Shown one piece after another: positions 38,526 through 48,184 of a stretch of DNA of 59,822 bases. Below the pieces are notes generated by a model, which saw only the letters and a list, made by a program, of their open reading frames with translations, was not told the DNA's origin and ran no database searches. The stretch is from Fortiea sp. LEGE XX443. GTDB taxonomy: Bacteria > Cyanobacteriota > Cyanobacteriia > Cyanobacteriales > Nostocaceae. A program made the position numbers and the translations under genes. Each line of letters begins with the position of its first letter. The first letter of the stretch is position 1. Location: assembly GCF_015206815.1 (NCBI RefSeq), contig NZ_JADEXZ010000031.1, forward strand, positions 1-59,822, read 5' to 3'.

Positions 38526-39395
38526 TTAAGCAAAAGGATTGCTACCGCCGGCAAAAGGATTGCTGCCACCTGCCATTGGATTGTCACCACCGGCAAAAGG
38601 ATTGCTGCCACCTGCCATTGGATTGTCACCACCGGCAAAAGGATTGCTGCCACCTGCCATTGGGTTGCTACCACCGGCAAAAGGATTACTACCGCCACCA
38701 GTAGAAGAAGCGCTACCACCGGCAAAAGGATTGCTGCCACCTGCCATTGGGTTGCTACCACCGGCAAAAGGATTACTGCCGCCACCAGTAGAAGGAGCGC
38801 CACCGCCTGCGAAAGGATTACTACCGCCACCAGTAGAAGGAGCGCCACCGCCTGCGAAAGGATTACTACCGCCACCAGTAGAAGGAGCGCCACCGCCTGC
38901 GAAAGGATTACTGCCGCCACCAGTAGAAGGAGCGCCACCGCCTGCGAAAGGATTACTACCGCCACCAGTTAAAGGATCGCTACCGCCACCGCTAGAAGGA
39001 GCGCCACCGCCTGCGAAAGGATTGCTACCACTACCAGTAGAAGGAGCGCCGCCACCAGCAAAAGGATTGCTACCACCACCAGTAGAAGGAGCGCTACCAC
39101 CCTGATTGTCAGTTGCCCAGGGATTGACACCACCAGTTAAAGCGCTACCAGGAGCAGTTGGATTGCCAAAGTTAGCAAAGGGATTACCACTATAAGGCGC
39201 ATCACCGTTATTTGAGTTGCCACCATTACCTAACGAACTACCAGCACCACTAGCTGATCTACTAAAACCCTGGATTATGTCGTTTGAGTCGGCACCGGGA
39301 ATGTCTAGCAATACACCGAATGGTGATTGCCGAAGTAGCTCAGTCAAATCACCACCAGAAGAGTTATTGTTACCGCTATTATCTACGTCTGCCAT
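38526..39395 (-). CDS. SNPFAGG-repeat protein (NpR1259-like position in the scytonemin locus)
   Basis: The 289-residue protein starts at ATG 39395 (AGGAGG upstream). The first 45 residues resemble those of other cyanobacterial low-complexity proteins (TELLRQSPFGVLLDIPGAD). From about residue 80 to the end it is made of GGGSNPFAGG(G/S)APSTG repeats, more than ten SNPFAGG units, finally with GGSNPMAGG. No signal peptide, membrane segment or PEP-CTERM is seen. In Nostoc punctiforme the gene after aroG in this locus, NpR1259, is also of unknown function. I infer correspondence from position, not from a sequence comparison. It might be a structural or binding protein of the sheath. Confidence 0.65.
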   Translation of the reverse strand: MADVDNSGNNNSSGGDLTELLRQSPFGVLLDIPGADSNDIIQGFSRSASGAGSSLGNGGNSNNGDAPYSGNPFANFGNPTAPGSALTGGVNPWATDNQGGSAPSTGGGSNPFAGGGAPSTGSGSNPFAGGGAPSSGGGSDPLTGGGSNPFAGGGAPSTGGGSNPFAGGGAPSTGGGSNPFAGGGAPSTGGGSNPFAGGGAPSTGGGSNPFAGGSNPMAGGSNPFAGGSASSTGGGSNPFAGGSNPMAGGSNPFAGGDNPMAGGSNPFAGGDNPMAGGSNPFAGGSNPFA

Positions 39396-39997
39396 GAGAA
39401 AATATCCTCCTAGATTTTGGATATCAATTTTGTTAGTTTTGAAAAAATCAAGAAACAATAAAACACTTAAAAAAGATGATGTTTTGCCTCTTGTTTTTTG
39501 CTAAATATAGTTAGCATTCATTAAGTTGGGAAGAGAATATTTATTGGTATGTTTCGTGGCTTTGTAATCAACAAATATTCCCGTTATTTATCAAACTGTA
39601 ATGAAGTCTGATTCCACATATATGTTATGTATTCATTACAATTAGCACAATGATAAATATTTATGATTTTTGGAAAAAATATAATATTCTTGGCAAGATA
39701 ATAATTTAATTACAAAATATAAAAAATATAGGACTTACGCAAAATATCTCTGAAACTCTCATTTCTCCGTTACCTCTGCGCCTCTGTGGTAGCCTGCGGC
39801 AAGCCGCTGCCGCGTCTACGTTATTCCGTGACTCGTGCGTAAGTCCTAAAATAAATTGGCACATGATTATGGCTTTGATATCATGCACCAATTCTTGATT
39901 AAAATGAAATTGATCCAAATAATAAAATAGAGCAGATAATAGCAAAATTTAGAAAAAATAGCTATTTAACTGTTACTGTTTTACGCAATCAAAAATC
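39396..39997. other. intergenic region with a MITE-like element
   Basis: This 600-bp AT-rich gap between aroG and the SNPFAGG gene contains the element at 39729-39848. The SNPFAGG gene promoter should lie in the part near 39396. I see no gene. Confidence 0.5.
39729..39848. mobile_element. MITE-like element with GGACTTACGCA ends
   Basis: The left end GGACTTACGCA and the right end TGCGTAAGTCC are perfect inverted repeats, flanked by TA on both sides. Inside are the CCTCTGCGCCTCTGTGG segment and an SDR-like block (GCGGCAAGCCGCTGCCGCG at about 39796). It has no coding capacity. A second member with the same ends is at 41143-41274. Confidence 0.8.
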
Positions 39998-41062
39998 TTA
40001 AACAGTAGTCAGTAAAGATGGTAGAGTCCAACGCCCAACAACTGTACCAATCACTGACATTTCTTGTGCTAAACAGTCAAATCTTTCTGGGGTTAAAGAT
40101 TGCGGCCCGTCAGATAAAGCTCTAGCTGGATTAGGATGAACTTCAATCATTAAAGCATCAGTACCTGCTGCGATCGCGCCTAAAGCCATAGGTGGTACAT
40201 ATTCAGATTTACCTGTACCATGACTTGGATCAATCATGATTGGTAAATGAGTGAGCGATCGCAATACTGGAATTACAGATAAATCTAAGGTATTGCGAGC
40301 ATATTTACTATCAAAAGTTCTAATACCACGCTCACAAAGAATCACGTTCGGATTTCCACCTGCAAGAATATATTCTGCTGCCATCAGCCACTCGTCAATT
40401 GTGGCCGACATCCCGCGTTTGAGTAATACAGGCTTATCTTGTGCGCCTACTTTCTTCAATAACGAAAAGTTGTGCATATTCCTAGCACCAACTTGGATGA
40501 TGTCGGCAACTCTTGTTACTGCTGTTAAGTCGGCAGTATCCATAACTTCGGTGATGATACCCAAACCTGTAGCGTTACGCGCTGCTGCCAACAATTCTAA
40601 GGCGCTTTCTCCATATCCTTGAAAAGCATAAGGCGAGGTACGAGGTTTATAAGCTCCCCCACGCAAAAACTTTGCTCCAGCAGCCTTGACACGTTTTGCT
40701 GTCTCAACAATCATTTCCTCATTCTCAACAGAACAAGGCCCAGCTACCACCACTACAGGATGATGCTCTCCAAAATATACACGGCCATTGGGTGTGGGTA
40801 CAACAACCTCACTGGCTTCTCCGTAGCGGAATTCTCGACTTACGCGCTTGAAAGGTTTTTGGACTCGCATAACTTGTTGAATCCAAGGACTGAATTCTTG
40901 TATCTGCAATGGATCGATAGTAGCAGTGTCGCCAATTACGCCCAAAATAACTTTATGTTTGCCGACGCTTTTTTCGATTTTGACTCCCCAAACTTCACTT
41001 AATCCTTCGCTGATGCGAGTGATTTCATCAATGGGTGTGCCGTTTTTCAGGACTACTATCAT
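39998..41062 (-). CDS. aroG: 3-deoxy-7-phosphoheptulonate synthase (DAHP synthase)
   Basis: The 354-residue enzyme joins phosphoenolpyruvate and erythrose 4-phosphate, the entry to the shikimate pathway. It has an N-terminal regulatory-like domain (about 1-90) and a DAHP synthase barrel with VVAGPCSVEN, FLRGGAYKPRTSPYAFQG, KRGMSATIDEWLMAAEYI, CERGIRTF and MIDPSHGTGK. This is the class I-beta type. I start at ATG 41062, preceded by AAGGA; the in-frame start at 41131 is in repeat sequence. It is placed with trp genes as a pathway-dedicated copy, as in other scytonemin clusters. It is bracketed by two related MITE-like elements. Confidence 0.93.
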   Translation of the reverse strand: MIVVLKNGTPIDEITRISEGLSEVWGVKIEKSVGKHKVILGVIGDTATIDPLQIQEFSPWIQQVMRVQKPFKRVSREFRYGEASEVVVPTPNGRVYFGEHHPVVVVAGPCSVENEEMIVETAKRVKAAGAKFLRGGAYKPRTSPYAFQGYGESALELLAAARNATGLGIITEVMDTADLTAVTRVADIIQVGARNMHNFSLLKKVGAQDKPVLLKRGMSATIDEWLMAAEYILAGGNPNVILCERGIRTFDSKYARNTLDLSVIPVLRSLTHLPIMIDPSHGTGKSEYVPPMALGAIAAGTDALMIEVHPNPARALSDGPQSLTPERFDCLAQEMSVIGTVVGRWTLPSLLTTV

Positions 41063-41142
41063 TTTTGTTTTCCTTTTTTGTGTTGCAAGTATTTTTTTGT
41101 TTACGAACCGCAAAGGACGCAGAGGACGCAAAGTAAGAGAGT

Positions 41143-41274
41143 TAGGACTTACGCATTTAAAGAGAAAATCAAGGGTTTGAACAAGGGTGGGTGTATGTGT
41201 TTCAAAGTCTTACACCCTACACCCTTGCCCCCTTACACCCAGTCTGAACAAGCAACCTTAGTGCGTAAGTTCTG
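41143..41274. mobile_element. MITE-like element with GGACTTACGCA ends
   Basis: The left end GGACTTACGCA pairs with the right end TGCGTAAGTTC, one mismatch from perfect. The interior differs from the member at 39729-39848 and has an ACACCCTTG-type tract. It lies between trpD and aroG, 5 bp beyond the trpD stop. Confidence 0.76.
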
Positions 41275-41278
41275 AGAG

Positions 41279-42376
41279 TTAGTGGAGAAATTCGGCAAGT
41301 TGTTCTAGTTTTGTCCAAGCTGCGCCACTTTGGAGAATTTCTTTGGCTAAAGTGATGCCTTTGGTGCAACCTTGTAAGATGTCTGTTGTGTCTGGGATGG
41401 CTTCTCCGACTTGCAGTGCTAGGGCTGTGTTTAGGGCGACTACATCTTGTTGGGCTTGAGTGCCTTTTCCTTGGAGTACGGCTTTTAAGATTTCGGCGTT
41501 TTCTTGAACATCGCCGCCGCGTAATGCGCCTGTTGGTGCAGAACTCAAACCGAGTTCTTGGGGGTTGATGGTGAGACAGCGCACTTTTCCTGCTTGCAGT
41601 ACAGCTAAGTCTGTGACATCTGCTAAACCGGCTTCATCTAATCTTTCTCTGCCGTGGAGGGCGATCGCTTGTTTACATCCTAGTTGGGATAAGGCTTGGG
41701 CGATTTCTTCAATGAGTAACGGGTCGTTAACACCAATAATTTGTCCTGTTGGTCGCATGGGATTTACCAAAGGGCCAAGCAGGTTAAAAATAGTCCGCAC
41801 TTTCAGAGTTTTGCGTAAATCTGCGACTGCTTTGAGTGCTGGATGCCAGCCAGGGGCAAATAAAAAGGTAATGCCAATTTCGTTAACTGCGGCTTGTACT
41901 TTGTCTGGGCTGGCATTGAGATTTATCCCTAAAGCTTCCAATACATCAGCAGAACCAGCTTTACTAGAGGCTGAACGATTGCCGTGCTTGGCCACTTTTA
42001 CCCCAGCGGCGGCGGAGACAAAGGCGACAGCCGTGGAAATGTTAAAGGTGGAAGCACCATCGCCACCAGTACCGCAAGTATCGATGAGAGGATTTGTAGA
42101 GACGTGATATGTCGCGTCTCCATAAGATGATTGGGATTGCAGGACAGTGGCCATACCTACTAGTTCTTCGGCGGAAACACCTTTGGCTTGAATTGCGACT
42201 AAGATGGCTCCTGAGAGGACTGGAGGAATGGTATCTGTAAGCCAACCGTGCATTAAATTTGTGGCTTGGTCAACTGTGAGTGATTGCCGTTTGAGCAGTT
42301 GTTGTAATATAGCTGACCAGTCGGATGAAGCAGTAACAGAGATTTTGTCAAGTGGATTTTGAGTTAAGGCTACCAT
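41279..42376 (-). CDS. trpD: anthranilate phosphoribosyltransferase
   Basis: The 365-residue enzyme moves phosphoribose to anthranilate. Its glycine loop is [16 protein letters not shown], and [20 protein letters not shown] and LGPLVNP are the other family motifs. It follows trpB by 6 bp, so the two are coupled. It carries a palindromic repeat insert at 42092-42119, read as a loop of about nine residues (GDATYHVST) just before the glycine loop, in frame. It is probably a pathway-dedicated copy. Confidence 0.93.
   Translation of the reverse strand: MVALTQNPLDKISVTASSDWSAILQQLLKRQSLTVDQATNLMHGWLTDTIPPVLSGAILVAIQAKGVSAEELVGMATVLQSQSSYGDATYHVSTNPLIDTCGTGGDGASTFNISTAVAFVSAAAGVKVAKHGNRSASSKAGSADVLEALGINLNASPDKVQAAVNEIGITFLFAPGWHPALKAVADLRKTLKVRTIFNLLGPLVNPMRPTGQIIGVNDPLLIEEIAQALSQLGCKQAIALHGRERLDEAGLADVTDLAVLQAGKVRCLTINPQELGLSSAPTGALRGGDVQENAEILKAVLQGKGTQAQQDVVALNTALALQVGEAIPDTTDILQGCTKGITLAKEILQSGAAWTKLEQLAEFLH
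42092..42119. repeat. palindromic repeat inside trpD
   Basis: A 28-bp copy of the GTAGAGACG...CGTCTC hairpin seen at 4916-4943, with some arm mismatches (GTAGAGACGTGATATGTCG then CGTCTC). It is translated in frame in trpD. Its position in a surface loop would explain its tolerance. Confidence 0.65.
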
Positions 42377-42382
42377 ATTGCA

Positions 42383-43612
42383 TTAATGATTCAGGACTTT
42401 AGCAACAGTTTGGACATCCTTATCACCTCTACCAGAGCAGTTGATGACAATGCGCGGGCTACCATCTAACTGTGGACAGAGAATTTCTAAATAGGCGATC
42501 GCATGAGATGTTTCTAATGCTGGGATAATGCCTTCTAGTTGCGAGAGTTTTTGAAATGCTTGTAGTGCTTGCTCGTCTGTCACGCTGTAATATTCAGCAC
42601 GACGGATATCTTTTAAATAACTATGTTCAGGGCCGACACCTGGATAATCTAAACCAGCGCTAATTGAGTGGGCTTCGATAACTTGACCATCATCATCTTG
42701 TAAGATGTAGCTCATTGCACCATGTAGCACTCCAACTCTACCTAATGTCAGAGTTGCGGCGTGTTTATCTGTATTCACACCTTCTCCGGCTGCTTCCACA
42801 CCAATCAAACGCACCGCAGGTTCATTCACAAATTCATGAAACAATCCGATCGCATTGGAACCGCCACCCACACAAGCCAAAAGAATATCTGGTAAACCGC
42901 CCCATTTCTCTTGAGCCTGGACGCGAGTTTCTTTACCGATAACAGTGTGGAAATCACGCACTAACATTGGATAAGGATGAGGGCCAGCCACAGAACCTAA
43001 AATGTAGTGTGTTGTTTCGACATTCGTTACCCAATCTCGAATCGCCTCCGAAGTAGCATCTTTGAGAGTGCCAGTTCCCGCCTCCACAGGCCGGACTTCC
43101 GCCCCCATCAACTTCATGCGGAACACATTCAGGGCTTGCCGTTCCATATCATGGATGCCCATGTAAATCACACATTCCAAACCAAACCGCGCACATACAG
43201 TAGCCGTCGCTACTCCATGCTGACCTGCACCAGTTTCCGCAATAATTCGCTGTTTCCCCATCCGCTTGGCTAACAACACCTGAGCCAAAGCATTATTAAT
43301 TTTGTGAGCGCCTGTATGATTTAAATCTTCCCGCTTTAAATAAATTTGCGCCCCTGTGCCATCAGGTCTGGCGTAGTGAGCCGTCAAGCGTTCAGCAAAA
43401 TATAACGGGCTAGGTCTGCCCACATAATCGCGCAGTAAACTTTGCAACTCACTTTGAAAGCCAGCATCATCACGATACTGTTCAATAGCCCTTTCCAACT
43501 CACTTAAAGCCGGCATCAAAGTTTCCGGTACATACTTACCGCCAAACTGTCCAAATCTGCCCAACGAGTCAGGTTGCGTAAATGTATTCTTAATATCTGG
43601 AATGCTTACCAC
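42383..43612 (-). CDS. trpB: tryptophan synthase beta subunit
   Basis: The 409-residue PLP enzyme makes tryptophan from indole and serine. The lysine that binds PLP is in [15 protein letters not shown]. The phosphate-binding loop is [10 protein letters not shown], and [16 protein letters not shown] is the family signature. It is the conventional TrpB1. It is followed by trpD with a 6-bp gap. The trpA gene lies 147 bp upstream. In N. punctiforme a tyrosinase gene (tyrP) lies between these two, but none is here. Confidence 0.95.
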   Translation of the reverse strand: MVSIPDIKNTFTQPDSLGRFGQFGGKYVPETLMPALSELERAIEQYRDDAGFQSELQSLLRDYVGRPSPLYFAERLTAHYARPDGTGAQIYLKREDLNHTGAHKINNALAQVLLAKRMGKQRIIAETGAGQHGVATATVCARFGLECVIYMGIHDMERQALNVFRMKLMGAEVRPVEAGTGTLKDATSEAIRDWVTNVETTHYILGSVAGPHPYPMLVRDFHTVIGKETRVQAQEKWGGLPDILLACVGGGSNAIGLFHEFVNEPAVRLIGVEAAGEGVNTDKHAATLTLGRVGVLHGAMSYILQDDDGQVIEAHSISAGLDYPGVGPEHSYLKDIRRAEYYSVTDEQALQAFQKLSQLEGIIPALETSHAIAYLEILCPQLDGSPRIVINCSGRGDKDVQTVAKVLNH

Positions 43613-43635
43613 AGTCTAAACCTCTTACCTTAAAG

Positions 43636-43752
43636 TTTTCCTCCTCTGTGTTCTCTGCGCCTCTGTGGTTCGTTTTTCTTTATCGAACCGCAGAGACACA
43701 GAGGAGCCATTGCGTTGGGCGGCTTTGCCGACTTGTAGCAACTGGCGTGACG
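43636..43752. repeat. hairpin plus SDR-like block between trpA and trpB
   Basis: The arms CTCTGTGGTTCG and CGAACCGCAGAG pair with one mismatch across an 11-bp spacer, with outer CCTCTGTGT/ACACAGAGG extending the stem. An SDR-like GC-rich block (GTTGGGCGGCTTTGCCGAC, then TTGTAGCAACTGGCG) follows to 43750. This fills nearly the whole gap. Confidence 0.65.
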
Positions 43753-43759
43753 CAGAGAT

Positions 43760-44578
43760 TTACTTAGCTAAACCAACTGGTTGTAATGAAATTGCTGCTT
43801 TGAGTTCTCGACATAATTGTTCTATTGCTTGTAGTCCTTGAGTTGGGCTACCTTCGGCGAGGCGTTTGACAAAGGCGCTACCAACAATCACTGCATCTGC
43901 GCCCCATTCTTTCACTTGATGTGCTTGTTCTGGTGCAGAGATGCCGAAACCAACGCCAATAGGTTTGTCGGTGACGCTGCGTAAATCTGTGATTAAGTGT
44001 TGTACACGGTTTTGGATTTGAGAACGCATCCCCGTCACACCTGTTACACTGACGAGATAAATAAAGCCTTGAGATTGACGAGCGATCGCATCAATCCTAT
44101 CCTGAGAACTAGTAGGAGCTACAAGTAAAATCACCTCAATGCCAAAAGATGCGGCAGTTTGAATTAATTCTGCTGCTTCTTCTAAGGGTAAATCTGGTAC
44201 TACTAAACCTTTTACACCAACATCGGCAATAATGGCTAAAAACGATTTAATTCCACGATGCAAAATGGGATTGTAGTAAGTAAATAAGATGATTGGTGCT
44301 TTAATATTAGGAATTACATCTGCTAATACTTCTAATACTTGTTCTAATTTAGTCCCTCTTTGTAAAGCGCGAGTTGCAGCAGCTTGAATTACAGGCCCAT
44401 CGGCTAAGGGGTCAGAATAAGGAACACCCACTTCGATAAAATCAGCACCATTGCAATCTAAAATCCGTAAAGCATCGGCGGTAGTTTCTAAATCTGGATC
44501 ACCTGCTGTAATAAAAGGAATTAACGCACACTGTTGGCGCTGACGTAGCAATTGAAAGTAATTAGAAATGGTGGTCAT
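43760..44578 (-). CDS. trpA: tryptophan synthase alpha subunit
   Basis: The 272-residue barrel protein cleaves indole-3-glycerol phosphate to indole for TrpB. It has the catalytic glutamate in [19 protein letters not shown], the catalytic aspartate region [12 protein letters not shown], and the phosphate-binding GFGIS and GSAFV. Length is normal. Heptamer repeats (GTAATTC) start right before the ATG, so a clear Shine-Dalgarno is missing. Confidence 0.95.
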   Translation of the reverse strand: MTTISNYFQLLRQRQQCALIPFITAGDPDLETTADALRILDCNGADFIEVGVPYSDPLADGPVIQAAATRALQRGTKLEQVLEVLADVIPNIKAPIILFTYYNPILHRGIKSFLAIIADVGVKGLVVPDLPLEEAAELIQTAASFGIEVILLVAPTSSQDRIDAIARQSQGFIYLVSVTGVTGMRSQIQNRVQHLITDLRSVTDKPIGVGFGISAPEQAHQVKEWGADAVIVGSAFVKRLAEGSPTQGLQAIEQLCRELKAAISLQPVGLAK

Positions 44579-44613
44579 AGTAATTCGTAATTCGTAGTTC
44601 GTAATTCGTAATT
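44579..44613. repeat. heptanucleotide tandem repeat (GTAATTC)5
   Basis: About five copies of GTAATTC, one with a G for A change, abut the trpA start codon. This is the short tandemly repeated type common in heterocystous cyanobacteria. It replaces the usual ribosome-binding site. Confidence 0.8.
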
Positions 44614-44695
44614 TTCATAAGGAAAGGTGAAGGGAGAAAGTAAATAATTATTTCTTTTATCTTTCCCCTTTACCTTGCTTCTGCAAAGAGTTGCT

Positions 44696-45532
44696 TTAAA
44701 ATTGGGATTTGTTTTCTAATAAATTACGCACAGCTTCCTCTACATCATCTTGCTTAACTAAAGACTCTCCCACTAAAACAGCCCTCGCACCAAATTCAGC
44801 CACAAAAGCTAAATCAGCAGGTGTATAAATTCCCGACTCGCTGACAACAGTAATGCCTAAACTTTGTAATTGTTGTTGTCGCTGTGATAAAAGGTGCTTT
44901 GTGATGTTTAAATCAACAGTAAAATCTTCGAGGTTACGGTTATTAATTCCAACTAAACGTAGATTATTTAACTTTAAAACTCTATCCAGTTCAGCCAATG
45001 TATGAACTTCTACTAAAGCATTCATGCCCAAATTATGAATTATTTGTAAAAAGTTTTGCAGTTCTTGGTCTGATAAAATTGCTGCAATTAATAAAACTGC
45101 ATCTGCACCTGTTGTTCGTGCTAGATAAATTTGATAAGCATCAATAATGAACTCTTTACATAATAGAGGCAAAGAAACATGCGATCGCACTAAACGCAAG
45201 TTATTAAAGCTACCTTGAAAAAACCTTTCATCAGTGAGAACCGAAAGACAAGCAGCACCACCATGTTGATATGACTGAGCGATCGCAACTGGGTCAAAAT
45301 CTGCTCTAATAATTCCACGGCTGGGCGATGCCTTTTTTACCTCAGCAATTAAACTAGGCTGATAAGAATTTTCCTGCAAAGCTTTCAAAAAATTTCGCAC
45401 AAACGGCGCAGCACTCAACTGATTTTCCAAAACAGTTAAAGGTAATTCTTGCTGCATTTGTGCAACTTCTTGCCGTTTATGCCAAATAATTTCTTTCAGG
45501 ATGTGTTGAGGCGAGACAACTTGATTAATCAT
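44696..45532 (-). CDS. trpC: indole-3-glycerol phosphate synthase
   Basis: The 278-residue barrel enzyme closes the indole ring from CdRP. It has the family's [20 protein letters not shown], the [11 protein letters not shown] and [13 protein letters not shown] segments, [14 protein letters not shown] and [11 protein letters not shown]. It follows trpE/G by 46 bp. No fusion to TrpF is present, and no trpF gene is in the window, so phosphoribosylanthranilate isomerase must be supplied from elsewhere. Confidence 0.95.
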   Translation of the reverse strand: MINQVVSPQHILKEIIWHKRQEVAQMQQELPLTVLENQLSAAPFVRNFLKALQENSYQPSLIAEVKKASPSRGIIRADFDPVAIAQSYQHGGAACLSVLTDERFFQGSFNNLRLVRSHVSLPLLCKEFIIDAYQIYLARTTGADAVLLIAAILSDQELQNFLQIIHNLGMNALVEVHTLAELDRVLKLNNLRLVGINNRNLEDFTVDLNITKHLLSQRQQQLQSLGITVVSESGIYTPADLAFVAEFGARAVLVGESLVKQDDVEEAVRNLLENKSQF

Positions 45533-45578
45533 AAGCGAAAGTGGAGGAGGGATGTGAAAATGGGGAGCAGAATAACTA

Positions 45579-47780
45579 TTAACTATTGACTATTGACTCT
45601 TTTGTTCGCGTGTATGTCCGGACGACATTTTTAATAATCGCCAGACCAACCTCTGAGGCTAATGTCATAATTGACTCTGGATGAAACTGTACAGCCGCAA
45701 TGGGAAGTGTTTGATGTTCAATACCCATGATTACATCGTCCTCAGAAATCGCCGTTACACTGAATTCTTTTGGTAAACGTTGCGGTATGGCAAACAATGA
45801 ATGGTATCTACCGACACTGAAAGATTCTGGCAAACCTTGAAACATCACAGAATCGGGCGCAGTGACGAAAACTCGTGAAGATTTACCATGCTGAGGATAG
45901 TTAAGCACTCCCAATTCACCGCCAAAAGCTTCGACAATTCCTTGCAATCCCAGACACACGCCAAAAAGAGGTATTTGACGACGAATACAAGCCGCAACAG
46001 TCTCTGTAACTTTGAAATCATGCGGTCTACCAGGGCCCGGAGATAATACAACTAAATCTGGGCGTTCTGTATCGAACAGAGATTCAGGGAAACCATGACG
46101 GAGGGTGGTGACACTCGCGCCTGTGGAACGAATGTAGTTAGCGAGGGTGTGAACAAATGAATCTTCGTAGTCAATGAGTAGAATGCGTTTACCCGGTTCA
46201 ACATCAGCAACGCATTTACTCAAGTTTGTAGTACTGCATTCATCAAATTCTTCGCCTTTTTGTTTAGCACAACGAATCGTTTCAAATAACGCTGCACCTT
46301 TGGTGATGGTTTCTTGTTCTTCTGCTTGCGGTACAGAATCATATAAGAGAGTTGCCCCAACTCGCACTTCTGCTATTGAATCTTGTAAGCGGATAGTTCG
46401 CAGAATTAAGCCTGTGTTTAAATTACCGTTGAAATTTAAATACCCAACTGCACCACCATACCAACGTCGGGCGCTGCGTTCGTGCTGTTCGATAAATTGA
46501 ATTGCGGCTCGTTTGGGTGCGCCTGTGACTGTGACAGCCCAAGTATGACTCAAAAAAGCATCTAACGCGTCAAATTCTGGGCGCAATATACCTTCTACAT
46601 GATCTACGGTATGGATTAAGTGACTGTACAATTCAATTTGACGACGACCAATAACTTGTACTGAACCAGGTTCACAGATGCGAGACTTATCATTGCGGTC
46701 TACATCAGTACACATTGTCAACTCTGCTTCATCTTTGGAAGAGTTTAGTAAGGAACGAATCTGCACAGCATCATCTAAAGCATCTTGTCCGCGGCTAATT
46801 GTGCCACTGATTGGACAAGTTTCTACACGCCGACCTTCAACCCGGACAAACATTTCTGGCGATGCACCAATAATGTATTCACCACCTAAATTAAAAATAA
46901 ATCCGTAAGGGCTAGGGTTAATTTGTTTAAGAGTTTCAAATAGATTGCTTGGTTGTTCTTCGCAAGCTGTGAAAAAGTTTTGACTGGGAACAACTTCAAA
47001 TAAATCGCCTCGACGGAAGTAATCGAGAGTAAATTCTACTAGTTTGGAATATTCGCCTATGTTGTGGTCAACATTTTGTGTCGGAGTCAGGCGTTGACCT
47101 CGATAATCAATAGATTCACCTGTACGCGGCAAATTATAAGTACTGCCATAGGCTGTGATAAAGTCATACTCTAGCCGAAAAGCTTGTTGCTGATAGTAGT
47201 CTACAACTATCAATTCGTCAGGTAAATATAAAACTAAATCGCGCTGGTCTGTAGGACGTTTTAAAGATTGAGAAATTGGTTCAAACTGAAATACTAAGTC
47301 GTAACCAAATGCTCCATACAATCCTAAATGTTCATCTTCTTGGCTAGAAAATGTATCAAGAATTTCTCGAATAACTGTAAACGTTGAAGGTTGTTTACTG
47401 CGTTCTTCTTCAGTAAAACATTGTTCTGTAGATTTAACTAATCCAGTGACACAGTTTTGAGTTTTAGTTAGGTTTTGAAGTTGCTTTAAATCGAATAGAT
47501 GCTCAAACAGCAATGCTAAAAGTATTTTACCGCGATCGTTTAGTGCTGTCAGAGTGAAAGTATTTGCTTTTGTAGTTAATTCCAAAGGCGGATTAATAAA
47601 TCCTATTGCCCATCTTTTATATCTTCCTGGATATTCGTAACTGCTAGTTAACAAGCCTCCACGCTGAGAATTGAGGTAAAAGAGAACTTCTTCAATGGCA
47701 GTCTCCATCTTAATTTCTGTAATTGAGCGAGAAACACGTAAATTACTCAGCGTTGTGTAGGAATGGGAGTCAGTAATCAT
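45579..47780 (-). CDS. trpE: anthranilate synthase, fused TrpE-TrpG
   Basis: The 733-residue protein fuses component I (about 1-510) and the glutamine amidotransferase component II (about 530-733). Component I has the chorismate-binding motifs ([59 protein letters not shown]). Component II has [16 protein letters not shown], the catalytic cysteine in [16 protein letters not shown] and the histidine-glutamate in [10 protein letters not shown]. Fusions of this order are common in scytonemin clusters. It is probably the pathway's own copy. Confidence 0.95.
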   Translation of the reverse strand: MITDSHSYTTLSNLRVSRSITEIKMETAIEEVLFYLNSQRGGLLTSSYEYPGRYKRWAIGFINPPLELTTKANTFTLTALNDRGKILLALLFEHLFDLKQLQNLTKTQNCVTGLVKSTEQCFTEEERSKQPSTFTVIREILDTFSSQEDEHLGLYGAFGYDLVFQFEPISQSLKRPTDQRDLVLYLPDELIVVDYYQQQAFRLEYDFITAYGSTYNLPRTGESIDYRGQRLTPTQNVDHNIGEYSKLVEFTLDYFRRGDLFEVVPSQNFFTACEEQPSNLFETLKQINPSPYGFIFNLGGEYIIGASPEMFVRVEGRRVETCPISGTISRGQDALDDAVQIRSLLNSSKDEAELTMCTDVDRNDKSRICEPGSVQVIGRRQIELYSHLIHTVDHVEGILRPEFDALDAFLSHTWAVTVTGAPKRAAIQFIEQHERSARRWYGGAVGYLNFNGNLNTGLILRTIRLQDSIAEVRVGATLLYDSVPQAEEQETITKGAALFETIRCAKQKGEEFDECSTTNLSKCVADVEPGKRILLIDYEDSFVHTLANYIRSTGASVTTLRHGFPESLFDTERPDLVVLSPGPGRPHDFKVTETVAACIRRQIPLFGVCLGLQGIVEAFGGELGVLNYPQHGKSSRVFVTAPDSVMFQGLPESFSVGRYHSLFAIPQRLPKEFSVTAISEDDVIMGIEHQTLPIAAVQFHPESIMTLASEVGLAIIKNVVRTYTRTKESIVNS

Positions 47781-48184
47781 AAATAAATTGTTGAGAATTT
47801 GAGTGGCAAGCTTGGAAAATGAAAAAATTTGAATATTTTTTGATGTGTTTGTCGGAGTGTATGCAATTAGAAAAAACTAATATTCTTTATTTAGCCTACT
47901 CAACATATAGCCGCTAATGAATGAATATTATTTTGCAGAAGTTAACTTTTTATTTGAAATTAATATTATTTTTTTAAAAATATAAAAAGATGTTTTTTTG
48001 ATTTTAGCCAATAACCTTTAGGAATATAAGTAGAAAGGTGCAAATAAACCGAACTATGTAACGGAAAGTAAAGTAGCTTGAAAACCTCTTCCCTTCTGCC
48101 TTCTGCCTCCTGCCTTGTCATAACGACAATTTTTAACACCGACCTACTTATTTTTGTTGGTTGTTGATACCAAAAGATCAGTTT
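47781..48184. other. intergenic region with AT-rich part and MITE-like element
   Basis: This 404-bp gap divides the ebo part of the block from the trp part. It contains the MITE-like element at 48027-48150 and very AT-rich sequence at 47900-48020, which may hold the promoter of the trp part. Confidence 0.5.
48027..48150. mobile_element. MITE-like element, copy 2 (TAAGTAG ends)
   Basis: This 124-bp element is almost identical to 17127-17257, in the same orientation, including the internal CTGCC tract minus one heptamer. It lies 34 bp beyond the eboF stop. The near identity over 120 bp at two unrelated sites, with abrupt ends, shows that it is a mobile or recently copied element. Confidence 0.82.

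Noticed and set aside
38510-39105. Several long frames on both strands over the SNPFAGG gene
   Set aside because: They are by-products of a GC-biased short repeat; only the minus frame from 39395 has an AGGAGG and a non-repeat start.
39706-39945. 79-residue frame between aroG and the SNPFAGG gene
   Set aside because: It crosses a MITE-like element and has no start signal.
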